Source of the DNA: Exilibacterium tricleocarpae
GTDB taxonomy: Bacteria; Pseudomonadota; Gammaproteobacteria; Pseudomonadales; Cellvibrionaceae
DNA length: 64,000 nucleotides
Assembly (NCBI RefSeq): GCF_007004655.1
Contig: NZ_ML660099.1
Coordinates: 124,001-188,000, forward strand
Direction: 5' to 3'
This document shows positions 16,793 to 25,755 of the stretch, piece after piece. Position 1 is the stretch's first letter. Every line of letters starts with the position of its first letter. The notes beneath the pieces were generated by a model. The model saw only the letters and a program-made list of their open reading frames with translations, ran no database searches and was not told where the DNA came from. The translations under genes and the position numbers were made by a program.

Positions 16793-18700
16793 ATGTCCTC
16801 CCGAATCCCGCAAACCTTCATCGATGATCTGCTCGATCGGGTCGATATCGTCGAGGTAATCGACACGCGGGTAAAACTGAAAAAAAGCGGCAAAAACTAC
16901 AGCGCCTGCTGCCCGTTCCACGACGAGAAAACCCCGTCTTTCACCGTCAGTCCGGACAAACAGTTCTACTACTGCTTCGGTTGCGGCGCCAGTGGCAACG
17001 CCATCGGGTTTGTTATCGACTATGAACGCCTGAGCTTTCCGGAGGCGGTCGATAGTCTGGCCCGGCTCAGCGGCCTGGAAGTACCTCGCGAAGCCCGGGA
17101 GGTCTCACCCGAGGATAACGATCGCAAGCGCATCTACCAGCTGCTGACAAAATCCGACCAGTACTACCGCCTGCAATTGCGCCGTCATCCGCAGCGGGCC
17201 GAGCCGGTCGACTACCTGAAGGGACGCGGCCTCAGCGGCGAGATCGCCCGCGACTTCGGTATCGGCTACGCGCCGCCCGGGTGGGACAATCTGCTGCGGG
17301 AACTGGGCACCGGCAAGGAGGAAAAGCGCCTGCTGACCAGCGCCGGCATGCTGATCGACCGGGAAGCGGACCGCAAGTGCTACGATCGCTTTCGCCACCG
17401 TATCATGTTCCCCATTCACGACACCCGCGGCCGGGTTATCGGCTTCGGCGGCCGGGTGCTGGGAGACGATAAACCCAAATACCTGAACTCGCCGGAAACG
17501 CCGGTGTTCCACAAAGGCCTCGAACTCTACGGCCTTTATCAGGCGCGCCAGGCCTATCGCGAACTGCCGCGGCTGTTGGTGGTGGAGGGGTATATGGACG
17601 TGGTGGCCCTGGCCCAGTTCGGCATCCGTTATGCCGTTGCCACCCTGGGCACCGCCTGTGGCGCCGAGCACCTGCGGCGCGCCTTCAAGTACACCGCCGA
17701 AGTGGTGTTTTGCTTCGACGGCGACAGCGCCGGTCGCACTGCCGCGCGACGGGCGCTGGAGAGCGCCCTGCCCACCATGGAGGACGGCCGCCAGGTCAAG
17801 TTTCTGTTCCTGCCGGAAGGGGAGGACCCCGATACACTGATCCGGCAGGTGGGGGCGGAGAAATTCGCCCGCATGATCGACAACGCCCTGCCACTGGAGG
17901 AATTCCTGTTCAATGCGGTGGCCGAGGGGCTGGATATTCAGTCCATGGAAGGCCGCGCCCGCCTCAGCAAGCTGGCCGCCCCGCTGTTGGGACGCATTCC
18001 CAAAGGCGTATTTCGCGAACTGATGTTCGACAGCCTTGCCAACCGCACCGGCCTGAGCAGAGACACCCTGTCCGAACTGATAACGGCGAGCCCCGAGTCA
18101 CCGCCCGCTGACCTGCACCAACCCGAGGCGGCGGTACCGGACCCGGCGCCGGCCGCACCCGCCAACGCGCCTGCCGCGGCGCAAGCCACCGCGCCGCCCG
18201 CTGCGACCCGGGAGCCGGGCCCGTTAAAGCGCCAGCCCCGCAACCGCAGCGGGCACCAGGTACGGCTGCCACCACAGAAAATGATCAGTGTGCTGCTGCT
18301 CCAGCACCCTGAACTGGCTCGGGAGCTCGAAGACACGGCCTGCTACCGCGATGCCGAAGATGATGATCTGGCCTTATTTGCCGAACTGGCGGGCCTGCTG
18401 CAAAAGAACCCCAACTACACTATCGGCGGTATTTTGGGTTACTGGATGGCAGCCCACGGGGCGCAGGCCACCGCGGCGCTGGCTGAACTGGCCGGCAACC
18501 ACATGCCCGCCAGCGCCCGCCAGCTCCACCATTTCGACCCTCAAACCGAGTTTCGCGACAGCCTGGCCAAAATCCACGCCCTGCTGGATGCCCGCCAGCA
18601 CCGGCTGCTATTGGAAAAAGTCAAAAGTAGCGCCTTTAATCAACTCAGTGAGGACGACAAACAGCGCACCCGGGAACTGCTCGCCAAGTACAAAAAATAA
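16793..18700 (+). CDS. dnaG: DNA primase
   Basis: Synthesises RNA primers for DNA replication together with DnaB. 635 residues. An N-terminal CHC2 zinc ribbon (CCPFHDEKTPSF... FYYCFGCG, about residues 40-65), the TOPRIM catalytic domain with EGYMDVVALAQ and FCFDGDSAGR (acidic metal ligands), a low-complexity Ala/Pro linker (about residues 440-490) and a C-terminal DnaB-interaction region are in the usual order. No strong Shine-Dalgarno is visible, which fits the low expression typical of dnaG. It is followed by rpoD after 113 bp. Confidence 0.97.
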   Translation: MSSRIPQTFIDDLLDRVDIVEVIDTRVKLKKSGKNYSACCPFHDEKTPSFTVSPDKQFYYCFGCGASGNAIGFVIDYERLSFPEAVDSLARLSGLEVPREAREVSPEDNDRKRIYQLLTKSDQYYRLQLRRHPQRAEPVDYLKGRGLSGEIARDFGIGYAPPGWDNLLRELGTGKEEKRLLTSAGMLIDREADRKCYDRFRHRIMFPIHDTRGRVIGFGGRVLGDDKPKYLNSPETPVFHKGLELYGLYQARQAYRELPRLLVVEGYMDVVALAQFGIRYAVATLGTACGAEHLRRAFKYTAEVVFCFDGDSAGRTAARRALESALPTMEDGRQVKFLFLPEGEDPDTLIRQVGAEKFARMIDNALPLEEFLFNAVAEGLDIQSMEGRARLSKLAAPLLGRIPKGVFRELMFDSLANRTGLSRDTLSELITASPESPPADLHQPEAAVPDPAPAAPANAPAAAQATAPPAATREPGPLKRQPRNRSGHQVRLPPQKMISVLLLQHPELARELEDTACYRDAEDDDLALFAELAGLLQKNPNYTIGGILGYWMAAHGAQATAALAELAGNHMPASARQLHHFDPQTEFRDSLAKIHALLDARQHRLLLEKVKSSAFNQLSEDDKQRTRELLAKYKK

Positions 18701-18768
18701 CCCGCTTTATTCTCGTAAAAAGCCCTATAAACGGCTTGAATTCCTAGAATGAAACGCAATATATGCGC

Positions 18769-18774
18769 TATAAT
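18769..18774 (+). promoter_or_regulatory. Consensus -10 element upstream of rpoD
   Basis: TATAAT lies 40 bp before the rpoD start, in the dnaG-rpoD interval. No matching -35 at 16-18 bp is seen (a CTTGAA lies too far upstream), so this may be an activator-dependent or alternative promoter. It would give rpoD its own transcript within the cluster. Confidence 0.4.
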
Positions 18775-18813
18775 CGCCCGTTTTATGTCCACCTACCACC
18801 CCCAGGACCTCGA

Positions 18814-20631
18814 ATGCCCGAAAACAACGTCCAGCAACAGTCTCGTATCAAAGAGTTAATTGCCCGCGGCAGGGAGCAGGGCTATCTGACGTATGCTGAA
18901 GTTAACGACCACCTCCCGGAAGATATCTCCGATCCCGACCAGGTCGAAGACATCATCCAAATGATAAACGATATGGGTATTCAGGTGTACGAAGTCGCAC
19001 CGGATGCCGATACGCTGCTGATGACCGATGGCGATGCCTCGGCCGATGAAATTGCCGCGGCCGAAGCCGCCGCCGCCCTGGCTGCGGTGGAGACCGAAGC
19101 CGGTCGCACCACCGACCCGGTGCGTATGTATATGCGCGAAATGGGCACCGTGGAACTGCTGACCCGCGAAGGTGAAATCGCCATCGCCAAGCGCATTGAG
19201 GAGGGGGTGCGCGAGCTGATGCACGCCCTGGCGTTCTGGCCCGGCGCGGTCAGGGGTATCATCGACGAATACGATCTGGTCGATAAAGAAGAACGGCGGC
19301 TGCCCGATGTTATCAGCGGCTGGCTGGACCCCTCTGACGACGTGCCCTCCCCGATTCCCGCCAGTACCGAGGTGGTCGCCGACGCGACCGACGACGACGA
19401 TGACGACGAGACCACCAACGGCGTCGACCCGGAAGAGGCCAAGCAGCGCTTTGGCGAACTGAAAAAACAGCACGTCAAAGCCGATAAAGCCATCGCCAAA
19501 TACGGTCGCGACAGCAAGCAGGCCGGCAAAGAGCTGGAAGCCCTGGGCGAGCTGTTCAAGTATTTCAAGCTGCCCCCGCGCCAGTTCGACCCGCTCTACA
19601 CTTATGTACGCGGGGTACTCGACCGCGTGCGGCAGGAAGAGCGCGGCGTGATGGCCCTGTGTGTGCGCAACGCCAAAATGCCGCGCAAGACCTTTATCAA
19701 GGAATTTCCGGGCAACGAAATCAACGAGGAGTGGATTCCGGAGATCATCCGCAAAAAACGCGACTACTCCGAGGCCCTGCGCCCGGTGGTGGACGAAATC
19801 ATCCGCTCCCAGCGCAAGCTGCAACAGCTCGAGGAAGAGGCCGGGCTGGAACTGTCGGCCATCAAGGAAATCAACCGTCGCATGTCGATCGGCGAAGCCC
19901 GCGCCCGGCGTGCCAAGAAGGAAATGGTGGAAGCCAACCTGCGCCTGGTGATTTCCATTGCCAAGAAATATACCAACCGCGGCCTGCAGTTTCTCGACCT
20001 GATCCAGGAAGGCAATATCGGCTTGATGAAAGCGGTCGACAAATTCGAATACCGCCGCGGTTACAAGTTTTCCACCTATGCAACCTGGTGGATTCGCCAG
20101 GCCATCACCCGCTCCATCGCCGACCAGGCCCGCACTATCCGGATTCCGGTGCATATGATTGAGACCATCAACAAGCTCAACCGGGTATCGCGCCAGATGC
20201 TGCAGGAAATGGGCCGCGAGCCAACGCCGGAAGAACTGGGCGAGCGCATGGAAATGCCGGAAGACAAGGTGCGCAAAGTCTTGAAAATCGCCAAGGAACC
20301 CATCTCCATGGAGACCCCCATCGGCGACGATGAAGACTCGCATCTAGGTGACTTTATTGAAGACAGCACCATAGTGTCGCCGGTGGAATCGGCCACCGGT
20401 GAAGGTCTTACCGAGTCGACCCGGGAAGTACTGGCAGGGCTCACCGCCAGGGAAGCCAAGGTGCTGCGTATGCGTTTTGGGATCGATATGAACACCGATC
20501 ACACCCTCGAAGAGGTGGGCAAACAGTTCGATGTCACCCGCGAGCGCATTCGCCAGATCGAAGCCAAGGCGCTGCGCAAACTGCGCCACCCTTCGCGCTC
20601 GGATCACCTGCGCAGCTTTCTCGACGAGTAG
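18814..20631 (+). CDS. rpoD: RNA polymerase sigma-70 factor
   Basis: Primary sigma factor, 605 residues. Region 1.1 at the N-terminus ([26 protein letters not shown]-type), region 1.2 with [21 protein letters not shown], an acidic non-conserved region (DDDDDE near residue 195), region 2 with [25 protein letters not shown] and [15 protein letters not shown], region 3, and region 4 with [20 protein letters not shown]. The ATG at 18814 has AGGA upstream and matches the family; the in-frame start at 18763 lies before the TATAAT element and is rejected. A terminator follows at 20648. Confidence 0.98.
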   Translation: MPENNVQQQSRIKELIARGREQGYLTYAEVNDHLPEDISDPDQVEDIIQMINDMGIQVYEVAPDADTLLMTDGDASADEIAAAEAAAALAAVETEAGRTTDPVRMYMREMGTVELLTREGEIAIAKRIEEGVRELMHALAFWPGAVRGIIDEYDLVDKEERRLPDVISGWLDPSDDVPSPIPASTEVVADATDDDDDDETTNGVDPEEAKQRFGELKKQHVKADKAIAKYGRDSKQAGKELEALGELFKYFKLPPRQFDPLYTYVRGVLDRVRQEERGVMALCVRNAKMPRKTFIKEFPGNEINEEWIPEIIRKKRDYSEALRPVVDEIIRSQRKLQQLEEEAGLELSAIKEINRRMSIGEARARRAKKEMVEANLRLVISIAKKYTNRGLQFLDLIQEGNIGLMKAVDKFEYRRGYKFSTYATWWIRQAITRSIADQARTIRIPVHMIETINKLNRVSRQMLQEMGREPTPEELGERMEMPEDKVRKVLKIAKEPISMETPIGDDEDSHLGDFIEDSTIVSPVESATGEGLTESTREVLAGLTAREAKVLRMRFGIDMNTDHTLEEVGKQFDVTRERIRQIEAKALRKLRHPSRSDHLRSFLDE

Positions 20632-20647
20632 GCTCCCCTGTGATAAA

Positions 20648-20673
20648 AAGGTCGGTCGTTACCGGCCTTTTTT
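20648..20673 (+). terminator. Intrinsic terminator after rpoD
   Basis: AAGGTCGGT and ACCGGCCTT pair around a short CGTT loop, followed by a run of T (20669-20673). It closes the rpsU-dnaG-rpoD cluster, 17 bp after the rpoD stop. Confidence 0.85.
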
Positions 20674-20733
20674 ATTGCCGATTCAACACCCACCCCAGCA
20701 CCTATCCCGGTATCGACCCAGGGGCCAACGCTT

Positions 20734-21705
20734 ATGAACGTTTACGACGATAACAGTTTAACCATCGGCAAGAGCCCGCTGGTCAAAATCCAGCGTATCT
20801 CTGTTGCCGACACCAACATCTACGCCAAAATCGAAAGCCGCAACCCCGCCAGCTCGGTGAAGTGTCGCATCGGCGCCAGTATGATCTGGCAGGCGGAAAA
20901 GGACGGCAGCCTCAAGCCCGGCATGGCGATTATCGAGCCCACCAGCGGCAATACCGGTATCGCCCTGTGTTTCGTCGCCGCCTCGCGGGGCTATCCGATC
21001 ACTCTGACCATGCCCGACACCATGAGTCTGGAGCGACGCCAGACCATGAAAGCGCTGGGCGCCGAGATCGTGCTCACCGACGGCGCCAAGGGTATGAACG
21101 GCGCTATCGCCAAAGCCCGGGAAATTGCCGCCGCCGACCCGCAGCGCTACTTTATGCCGGGCCAGTTCGACAACCCCGCCAATCCGGCCATTCACGCTCA
21201 GACCACCGGCCCGGAAATCTGGGAGGATACCGATGGTGAGGTCGACGTGCTGGTCAGCGGTGTGGGCACTGGCGGCACCTTGACGGGCATCTGCCGCTAT
21301 ATCAAGGGGGAGCGGGGTAAGGCCATTACTGCGGTTGCCGTCGAACCCACCTCGACCACCATGATCAGCGCCGCTAAAAAAGGCGAGGAGCCGACCCATG
21401 CACCCCACAAGATTCAGGGAATTGGCGCCGGTTTCCTGCCCGCCAACCTGGACCTGGAGATGGTCGACCAGGTGGAGCAGGTCAGCAACGAGGAGGCCAT
21501 TGAGTGGGCGCACAAGCTGATGCAGCGGGAGGGTATCCTGGCGGGTATCTCCAGCGGCGCGGCCATGGCCGCCGCCGATCGCGTCGCCCGCCAGCCCCGG
21601 CACCGGGGCAAAAACATCGTGGTGATACTGCCCGACTCCGCCGAGCGCTACCTCTCTACGGTGCTGTTTGAAGGCCGCTTCACCGACAACGAAACGGTAC
21701 AATAA
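20734..21705 (+). CDS. cysK: Cysteine synthase A (O-acetylserine sulfhydrylase)
   Basis: PLP enzyme that makes L-cysteine from O-acetylserine and sulfide. 323 residues; PLP lysine K43 in [10 protein letters not shown], the substrate loop [11 protein letters not shown], the PLP phosphate loop [10 protein letters not shown], and [15 protein letters not shown] (CysK-type GIGAGF). These, and the near-collinear match to E. coli CysK including VKCRIGA and [12 protein letters not shown], favour CysK over CysM. It stands alone between the rpoD terminator and a tRNA gene; no CysB site could be recognised by eye. Confidence 0.93.
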   Translation: MNVYDDNSLTIGKSPLVKIQRISVADTNIYAKIESRNPASSVKCRIGASMIWQAEKDGSLKPGMAIIEPTSGNTGIALCFVAASRGYPITLTMPDTMSLERRQTMKALGAEIVLTDGAKGMNGAIAKAREIAAADPQRYFMPGQFDNPANPAIHAQTTGPEIWEDTDGEVDVLVSGVGTGGTLTGICRYIKGERGKAITAVAVEPTSTTMISAAKKGEEPTHAPHKIQGIGAGFLPANLDLEMVDQVEQVSNEEAIEWAHKLMQREGILAGISSGAAMAAADRVARQPRHRGKNIVVILPDSAERYLSTVLFEGRFTDNETVQ

Positions 21706-21718
21706 CCGGCGGCGCGGG

Positions 21719-21748
21719 CTGGCATCGGTGCGGCCGGCGCCGTATAAT
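21719..21748 (+). promoter_or_regulatory. tRNA gene promoter
   Basis: CTGGCA (21719-21724), 18 bp, TATAAT (21743-21748), followed by a GC-rich discriminator (GCGCGGCTCGCGC) typical of stringently controlled stable-RNA promoters. It points at the tRNA 45 bp downstream. Confidence 0.6.
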
Positions 21749-21793
21749 GCGCGGCTCGCGCTGGTAATTACACCACGCTTTTCAGAAGAACAC

Positions 21794-21870
21794 GGGCCCG
21801 TAGCTCAGTTGGTTAGAGCATCCGACTCATAATCGGCAGGTCGACAGTTCAAGTCTGTCCGGGCCCACCA
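21794..21870 (+). tRNA. tRNA with CAU anticodon (tRNA-Met or lysidine-type tRNA-Ile2)
   Basis: A complete 77-nt cloverleaf with encoded CCA: acceptor GGGCCCG/CGGGCCC, D-arm with GGTTAGAGC, anticodon stem CCGA/TCGG around loop CTCATAA (anticodon CAT), T-arm with TTCAAGT, discriminator A. The base-paired acceptor start rules out initiator tRNA. The C4-G69 and C5-G68 pairs are features that TilS uses in tRNA-Ile2, so an isoleucine (AUA) identity is as likely as elongator methionine; homologue comparison would settle it. The methyltransferase gene begins 100 bp after its 3' end, a typical island insertion point. Confidence 0.93.
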
Positions 21871-21969
21871 TCTATCAATGGCGATACACTCGTCTCTACC
21901 AATATCGGTGAACGCTCACCCCAAGATGTCCGGCGACACCATAGACCACAATCGGAGCCCGAACATCCC

Positions 21970-23175
21970 GTGGTGCAAACCGTCCCGGCAAAAAACGCGC
22001 TCACCCAACGCGACTACCCCCACTATATAAAGTACATGGGCTCGAAGTCGAAAATCATGGACTTTGTGCTCACCGGTATCAATGCCGTCTACCGCGGCGG
22101 TTATGTCTGCGATTTGTTTGCCGGGAGTGCATCCCTGTGCGGTGCCGCGGGCGATCGGGTACCGATTCACTCCAACGATATACAACATTACTCCTCCATA
22201 CTCGCCGCCGCCTATCTGACGGCCTGGCGATCAAATGAATGTCCCGGCGTCGACACTGTGATTGCGCAAGCGACCGATATTGTCGAGGCAAACAAACGGC
22301 AACTTGGCCTGGATATCTACTACCACGCAGATATGCAGCTGGAAGAATTCAACGCCATCGAACTACTGCAACAATCTTTTATTGAGCAATCATTTACACG
22401 CCCGTGGCACCTTTTCCTACAATACTATTCAGGCACCTGGTGGTCGGCGCAGCAGTGCCTGTGGATCGATGCATTGCGCCAGGTCGCCGAGCGCTACCGC
22501 CAGCAACCTTGCTATCCGGTTATCCTGTCGGCGCTGATGTTTGCCATGGCATATACCAGTCAGGGCACGGGACACTACGCGCAATACCGGGATGCCAAAA
22601 CACAGACCTCGATGCAGGATATATTGATTTACCGGCGCCGTGACCTGAGTGTCTATTTCGCAAAAAAATTCGCTGAAGTCATGAACAGCCTGCCGGCAAC
22701 AGCGACCCGCATCCCGCATAAAATCACCGCACTGGATTTCGCCGCCTGCCTGCAGGAGCTTGAGGGCGGCACCGTCTACGCCGACCCGCCCTACTGCTTC
22801 GTGCACTACAGCCGCTTTTATCACGCTATCGAGACACTGGTGTTATACGATTACCCGCAAATCCAACAAAAAAACGGCATCCAGGTTAAAGGCCGCTATC
22901 GTGAAAACCGCCATCAATCGCCGTTTTGTATCCGCACCCTGGTCAAACCCGCGTTCGAAACGCTTTTCAAAGGCATAAAAAAGTGCGGTGCCAACCTTGT
23001 TCTCAGTTACAGTAACACCGGGCTGATCACCATCGACGAGTTGGGCGAGTTGGCCAGCAAAACACTGGACCGACCGACCATCGAAATACTGACAAAAGAC
23101 CACCAACATATGACACTCGGCCGCCAGTACGACCGGCACCGTGAGGTCGAGGAATGTCTACTGTTGATTACCTAG
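21970..23175 (+). CDS. D12-class adenine-specific DNA methyltransferase, orphan
   Basis: About 401 residues. It has the order of a Dam/D12 type N6-adenine methyltransferase: KYMGSKSKI near residues 21-29 (motif X-like), DLFAGSASLCG at 48-58 (motif I, SAM binding), NDIQHYSS, and the catalytic DPPY at 272-275 in VYADPPYCFVHYSRF, followed by YRENRHQSPFC. It is larger than Dam. No restriction endonuclease or specificity gene adjoins, so it is an orphan or solitary enzyme, perhaps from a phage or island. The start is a GTG (21970 or 21973); no ATG precedes the first motif. It lies directly downstream of the tRNA. Confidence 0.82.
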   Translation: MVQTVPAKNALTQRDYPHYIKYMGSKSKIMDFVLTGINAVYRGGYVCDLFAGSASLCGAAGDRVPIHSNDIQHYSSILAAAYLTAWRSNECPGVDTVIAQATDIVEANKRQLGLDIYYHADMQLEEFNAIELLQQSFIEQSFTRPWHLFLQYYSGTWWSAQQCLWIDALRQVAERYRQQPCYPVILSALMFAMAYTSQGTGHYAQYRDAKTQTSMQDILIYRRRDLSVYFAKKFAEVMNSLPATATRIPHKITALDFAACLQELEGGTVYADPPYCFVHYSRFYHAIETLVLYDYPQIQQKNGIQVKGRYRENRHQSPFCIRTLVKPAFETLFKGIKKCGANLVLSYSNTGLITIDELGELASKTLDRPTIEILTKDHQHMTLGRQYDRHREVEECLLLIT

Positions 23176-23293
23176 GGGTAACTGATGGAACCGCAGCGCC
23201 CAATCACTTGGCTCGGTTCCCACAGCGCGATATCTCCCCCATAAAGGCCTTTGGACCGGCAACTGGGAAGTGGTCGACAGATAAACACAATAC

Positions 23294-23929
23294 CTAACTA
23301 TTCAACACAACCGGCGCGTCGTAAATCAGTTTAATGGCATCACGGTAGGTGTCGATCTGCCCCGCCAGCGTATTTTTGCCAGCGACGGTAGATAGTGTAA
23401 TTCCGCCGTTGAGTATCGACAAAAACATATCCGACAGGGTACCGTGATCTGTCGGCAGACGTGGCGAATAACACCTTTCGATAGCCTGCAGCGTACCGAT
23501 CAGGCGTTCTCTCAATCTATCGACGGACTTTTTCAACATTTGCTTCAACTCACTGCCGAACTCGTGGTTTTCATAGATGCAACCGGCCACGATACTGACT
23601 ACACGAAAGTCATCTTCCGGTATATCCTTAAGCGTGCCGGAGATATCGTCGAGTAATTTGAACATGCGCTGCAACGGATCATCGGAAAAAGCATCGGCCT
23701 GTCCGAACCAGATGTCCAGCGCTCGATCGATATTATCGAGGTAGCTTTCCACCAGTTCCTTGGCCAAGTCGTTCTTGGCCTTGAAGTGGTAAAAAAAACC
23801 ACCTTTTGTAATATGCGATTCAAGCAGTATGTCGTGGATTGAGGTACTCGAATAACCCTTCCTGTTGATCAAGGTATGTGCCGCTCTCAATATACGCTTG
23901 CGGGTGTTTATCCTTCTGTCTGCATACAT
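23294..23929 (-). CDS. TetR family transcriptional regulator
   Basis: 211 residues. N-terminal TetR helix-turn-helix: RKRILRAAHTLINRKGYSSTSIHDILLESHITKGGFFYHF is the classic pattern (residues about 9-48), followed by a helical ligand-binding domain. The start at 23929 has GAGG upstream and fits the family; the ORF extends 28 residues further without homologous character. It is convergent with the methyltransferase, and no enzyme or pump gene lies beside it, so the target and ligand are unknown. Confidence 0.88.
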   Translation of the reverse strand: MYADRRINTRKRILRAAHTLINRKGYSSTSIHDILLESHITKGGFFYHFKAKNDLAKELVESYLDNIDRALDIWFGQADAFSDDPLQRMFKLLDDISGTLKDIPEDDFRVVSIVAGCIYENHEFGSELKQMLKKSVDRLRERLIGTLQAIERCYSPRLPTDHGTLSDMFLSILNGGITLSTVAGKNTLAGQIDTYRDAIKLIYDAPVVLNS

Positions 23930-24013
23930 TTTTCTGCCTCTGTCTACGCTTGTATGGTCATAACGGGTTTTTAGGAATTTCTGTACTGTCCACAGCAGCC
24001 ATCGTATCGGCAA

Positions 24014-24353
24014 TCACGGATGCCGGGCATCACTGAAGTCCGACGCATCTCTGGCGCTGCTGATGACAACTGCCCGACCGCTTGCCGGAACCTTTACGAC
24101 AGCCACCACAGCAACGCGGGTTAGTGAAGGTTTCATTGCAAATGCTCCTTGTGTTCCTGCTGGTGCGTCTATGCAAAACTGCCAACCGGCGTTTTGGGCA
24201 GGGGCCGGCTCAAAGGCAATGCCCATCTGGTATCACAGCGTCGCGCGATAAATCAGGACATGGAAAATGCCAAACATCTCACAAATAAAAAGCGGACCGG
24301 CTTGCCCGGCCCGCTCTGAGGGGTCGACAACACGCCGGCCTAAGCACGCCGGC
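24014..24353. other. Interval between TetR gene and the 314-residue gene
   Basis: 340 bp with overlapping short ORFs on both strands and no clear winner. On the minus strand an ATG at 24136 has AAGGAG eight bases upstream and would give a 40-residue peptide ending at 24014; the neighbouring frame is cysteine-rich. A GC-rich hairpin-like stretch with repeated GCACGCCGGCCTAA follows near 24328-24362, at the end of the next gene. I cannot support a gene. Confidence 0.35.
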
Positions 24354-25298
24354 CTAAGCACGCCGACCCTGCATATAAAACCAGCGCGGCCTGGCTACCT
24401 TGCGCAACCGCCGGCCGGCTTTTTTGTCCTGCCGAATAAACACCGGCCCCTGATCGACGCTCTCGAAGCAAAATTGCCGCGGCAGGCTGCTGTAGAGAGA
24501 CTTGGGCGGTTTATCACCACGCAGTCCTTTCAGCACAGCACCGGTATCGAAGCTGTGATAATAAATCCGCCCGATACCCACTTCGTCTACCAGAAAGCCA
24601 ATGGCCGCATTTAACAGTGCCTCGTGCCAGAGTTTACTGTGCTCGGCCAACTCCCGCAGGTAATCTGTGGCCCGATCCACGTAGACCCTGGTGCCGAAGA
24701 AGTCGAAGTGTATCTCTCCAGCCCTGGCAGCCATTTGACATTCGCGACTCAAATAATGGATCTGCCGCAGCCAGTCGGTTTGAATCTCCTCGATCAATGC
24801 CTCATCGGTAACCAAGTCCAAATCAATCCTGGCCCAACCCAGTGTCAGGCGCCGGGTGGAGATAGGATGACAATGATATTGAAACAGGTTCACATCAGCG
24901 GCCACACCGTACCGATAAGCTTGATCGTGCCGATTGCTAAAGTTCATCTGCAATACCAGGTTGGCACCGGGGCGCGATACCTGGTGATAACCATAGGCTT
25001 TATCGTGTCCCCAGGTATCCAGGGTCAGGACATAAACCTGGCTGTCTTGAGGCCAGGCACCGCTCAGGGCGTCCGCTGTCAAGGTGCCGTCACCGCAGTG
25101 ACTCAGGAGAGCTTTAAGCACCGGCTTATCCAGCAGTTTACCGAATCGGGTTTTTTTCAAAGCCGACAGCCGCACAGCACCGGCACCGTTCATATGGCGC
25201 TGCAACAGGCAGACCGCATAGTGATCTTTGTAATAGTGATACAGTGTCCGCTCACCGGCCAGGCAATGGACAATTTCTTTTGCCAGTTTGCTATCCAT
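24354..25298 (-). CDS. Unrecognised 314-residue protein
   Basis: A full-length ORF with gene-like composition and no signal peptide or membrane segment. I do not recognise the family. The visible features are a central region rich in aromatic residues and histidine (LTLDTWGHDKAYGYHQVSRPG, then QAYRYGVAADVNLFQYHCHP in separate stretches), an acidic segment DLDLVTDEALIEEIQTDWLRQ, and a strongly basic, aromatic C-terminus (RQDKKAGRRLRKVARPRWFY). It is preceded by a 20-codon ORF with a strong ribosome binding site at 25547. The neighbours are regulators on both sides. It could be an accessory protein or a lineage-specific conserved protein; no function is proposed. Confidence 0.7.
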   Translation of the reverse strand: MDSKLAKEIVHCLAGERTLYHYYKDHYAVCLLQRHMNGAGAVRLSALKKTRFGKLLDKPVLKALLSHCGDGTLTADALSGAWPQDSQVYVLTLDTWGHDKAYGYHQVSRPGANLVLQMNFSNRHDQAYRYGVAADVNLFQYHCHPISTRRLTLGWARIDLDLVTDEALIEEIQTDWLRQIHYLSRECQMAARAGEIHFDFFGTRVYVDRATDYLRELAEHSKLWHEALLNAAIGFLVDEVGIGRIYYHSFDTGAVLKGLRGDKPPKSLYSSLPRQFCFESVDQGPVFIRQDKKAGRRLRKVARPRWFYMQGRRA

Positions 25299-25755
25299 AA
25301 CATTGACTCTTTTAAAAGACGCGAGCGCTCCCAGGCAAGCAATACAGCTGCCGCCGCATCGGAATACGATCGCTCAATAGCTAAAGCACGATTGCACGAA
25401 TTGAAAGTTGGGCAGACACCACCGCGCCCGGGACTAATGCCCAGGGCTTAACAAGACAGTGTTGCAAATATCTATCGGATCGGGTTATCCGAACTGCGAA
25501 CTGGCAGCGAGGCCCAACAAAGTGACAACATAATTTCTATCAAACATTTGAGCCTCCTGATTTTGGCGAGGTTATAAACGGGGGCGCACTATAGACAGAT
25601 TTTGCCGCCACTGCAAGCGACGGCCCTAACCGGGAGAGAAAACCATAATATGTCCCCCAGAGCCCACCTGACACAGGTCACCGAGACCAGCCCACCCATA
25701 GTGATGGATCACCGGTTTCAAACGTCTACTTCAGAGTCGCATCGTCTCTCTGCGT
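25299..25755. other. Divergent interval between the 314-residue gene and the AraC gene
   Basis: 457 bp. It holds the 20-codon ORF (25485-25547), an imperfect GCCCGGG/CCCAGGGC hairpin near 25426-25447 in what would be the leader of the 314-residue gene, and A+T-rich sequence with -10-like elements (TATAGT on the minus strand near 25590). ORFs extending from 25602 on the plus strand are out-of-frame shadows of the AraC gene. Confidence 0.45.
25485..25547 (-). CDS. Candidate 20-residue peptide with strong ribosome binding site
   Basis: AGGAGG (25553-25558) lies five bases before an ATG whose ORF reads MFDRNYVVTLLGLAASSQFG then stops. It is upstream of, and on the same strand as, the unrecognised 314-residue gene, with 186 bp between. 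A near-perfect Shine-Dalgarno at the right distance is the evidence that it is translated. It may be a regulatory leader or a tiny hydrophobic peptide; it is too short to identify. Confidence 0.4.
   Translation of the reverse strand: MFDRNYVVTLLGLAASSQFG

Noticed and set aside
24014-24230. Overlapping short ORFs, including a 40-residue ORF with AAGGAG upstream and a cysteine-rich reading in the adjacent frame (RCCGGCRKGSGKR).
   Set aside because: Three frames compete over the same DNA, none is clearly gene-like and no family is recognised. It is recorded as an interval rather than a gene.
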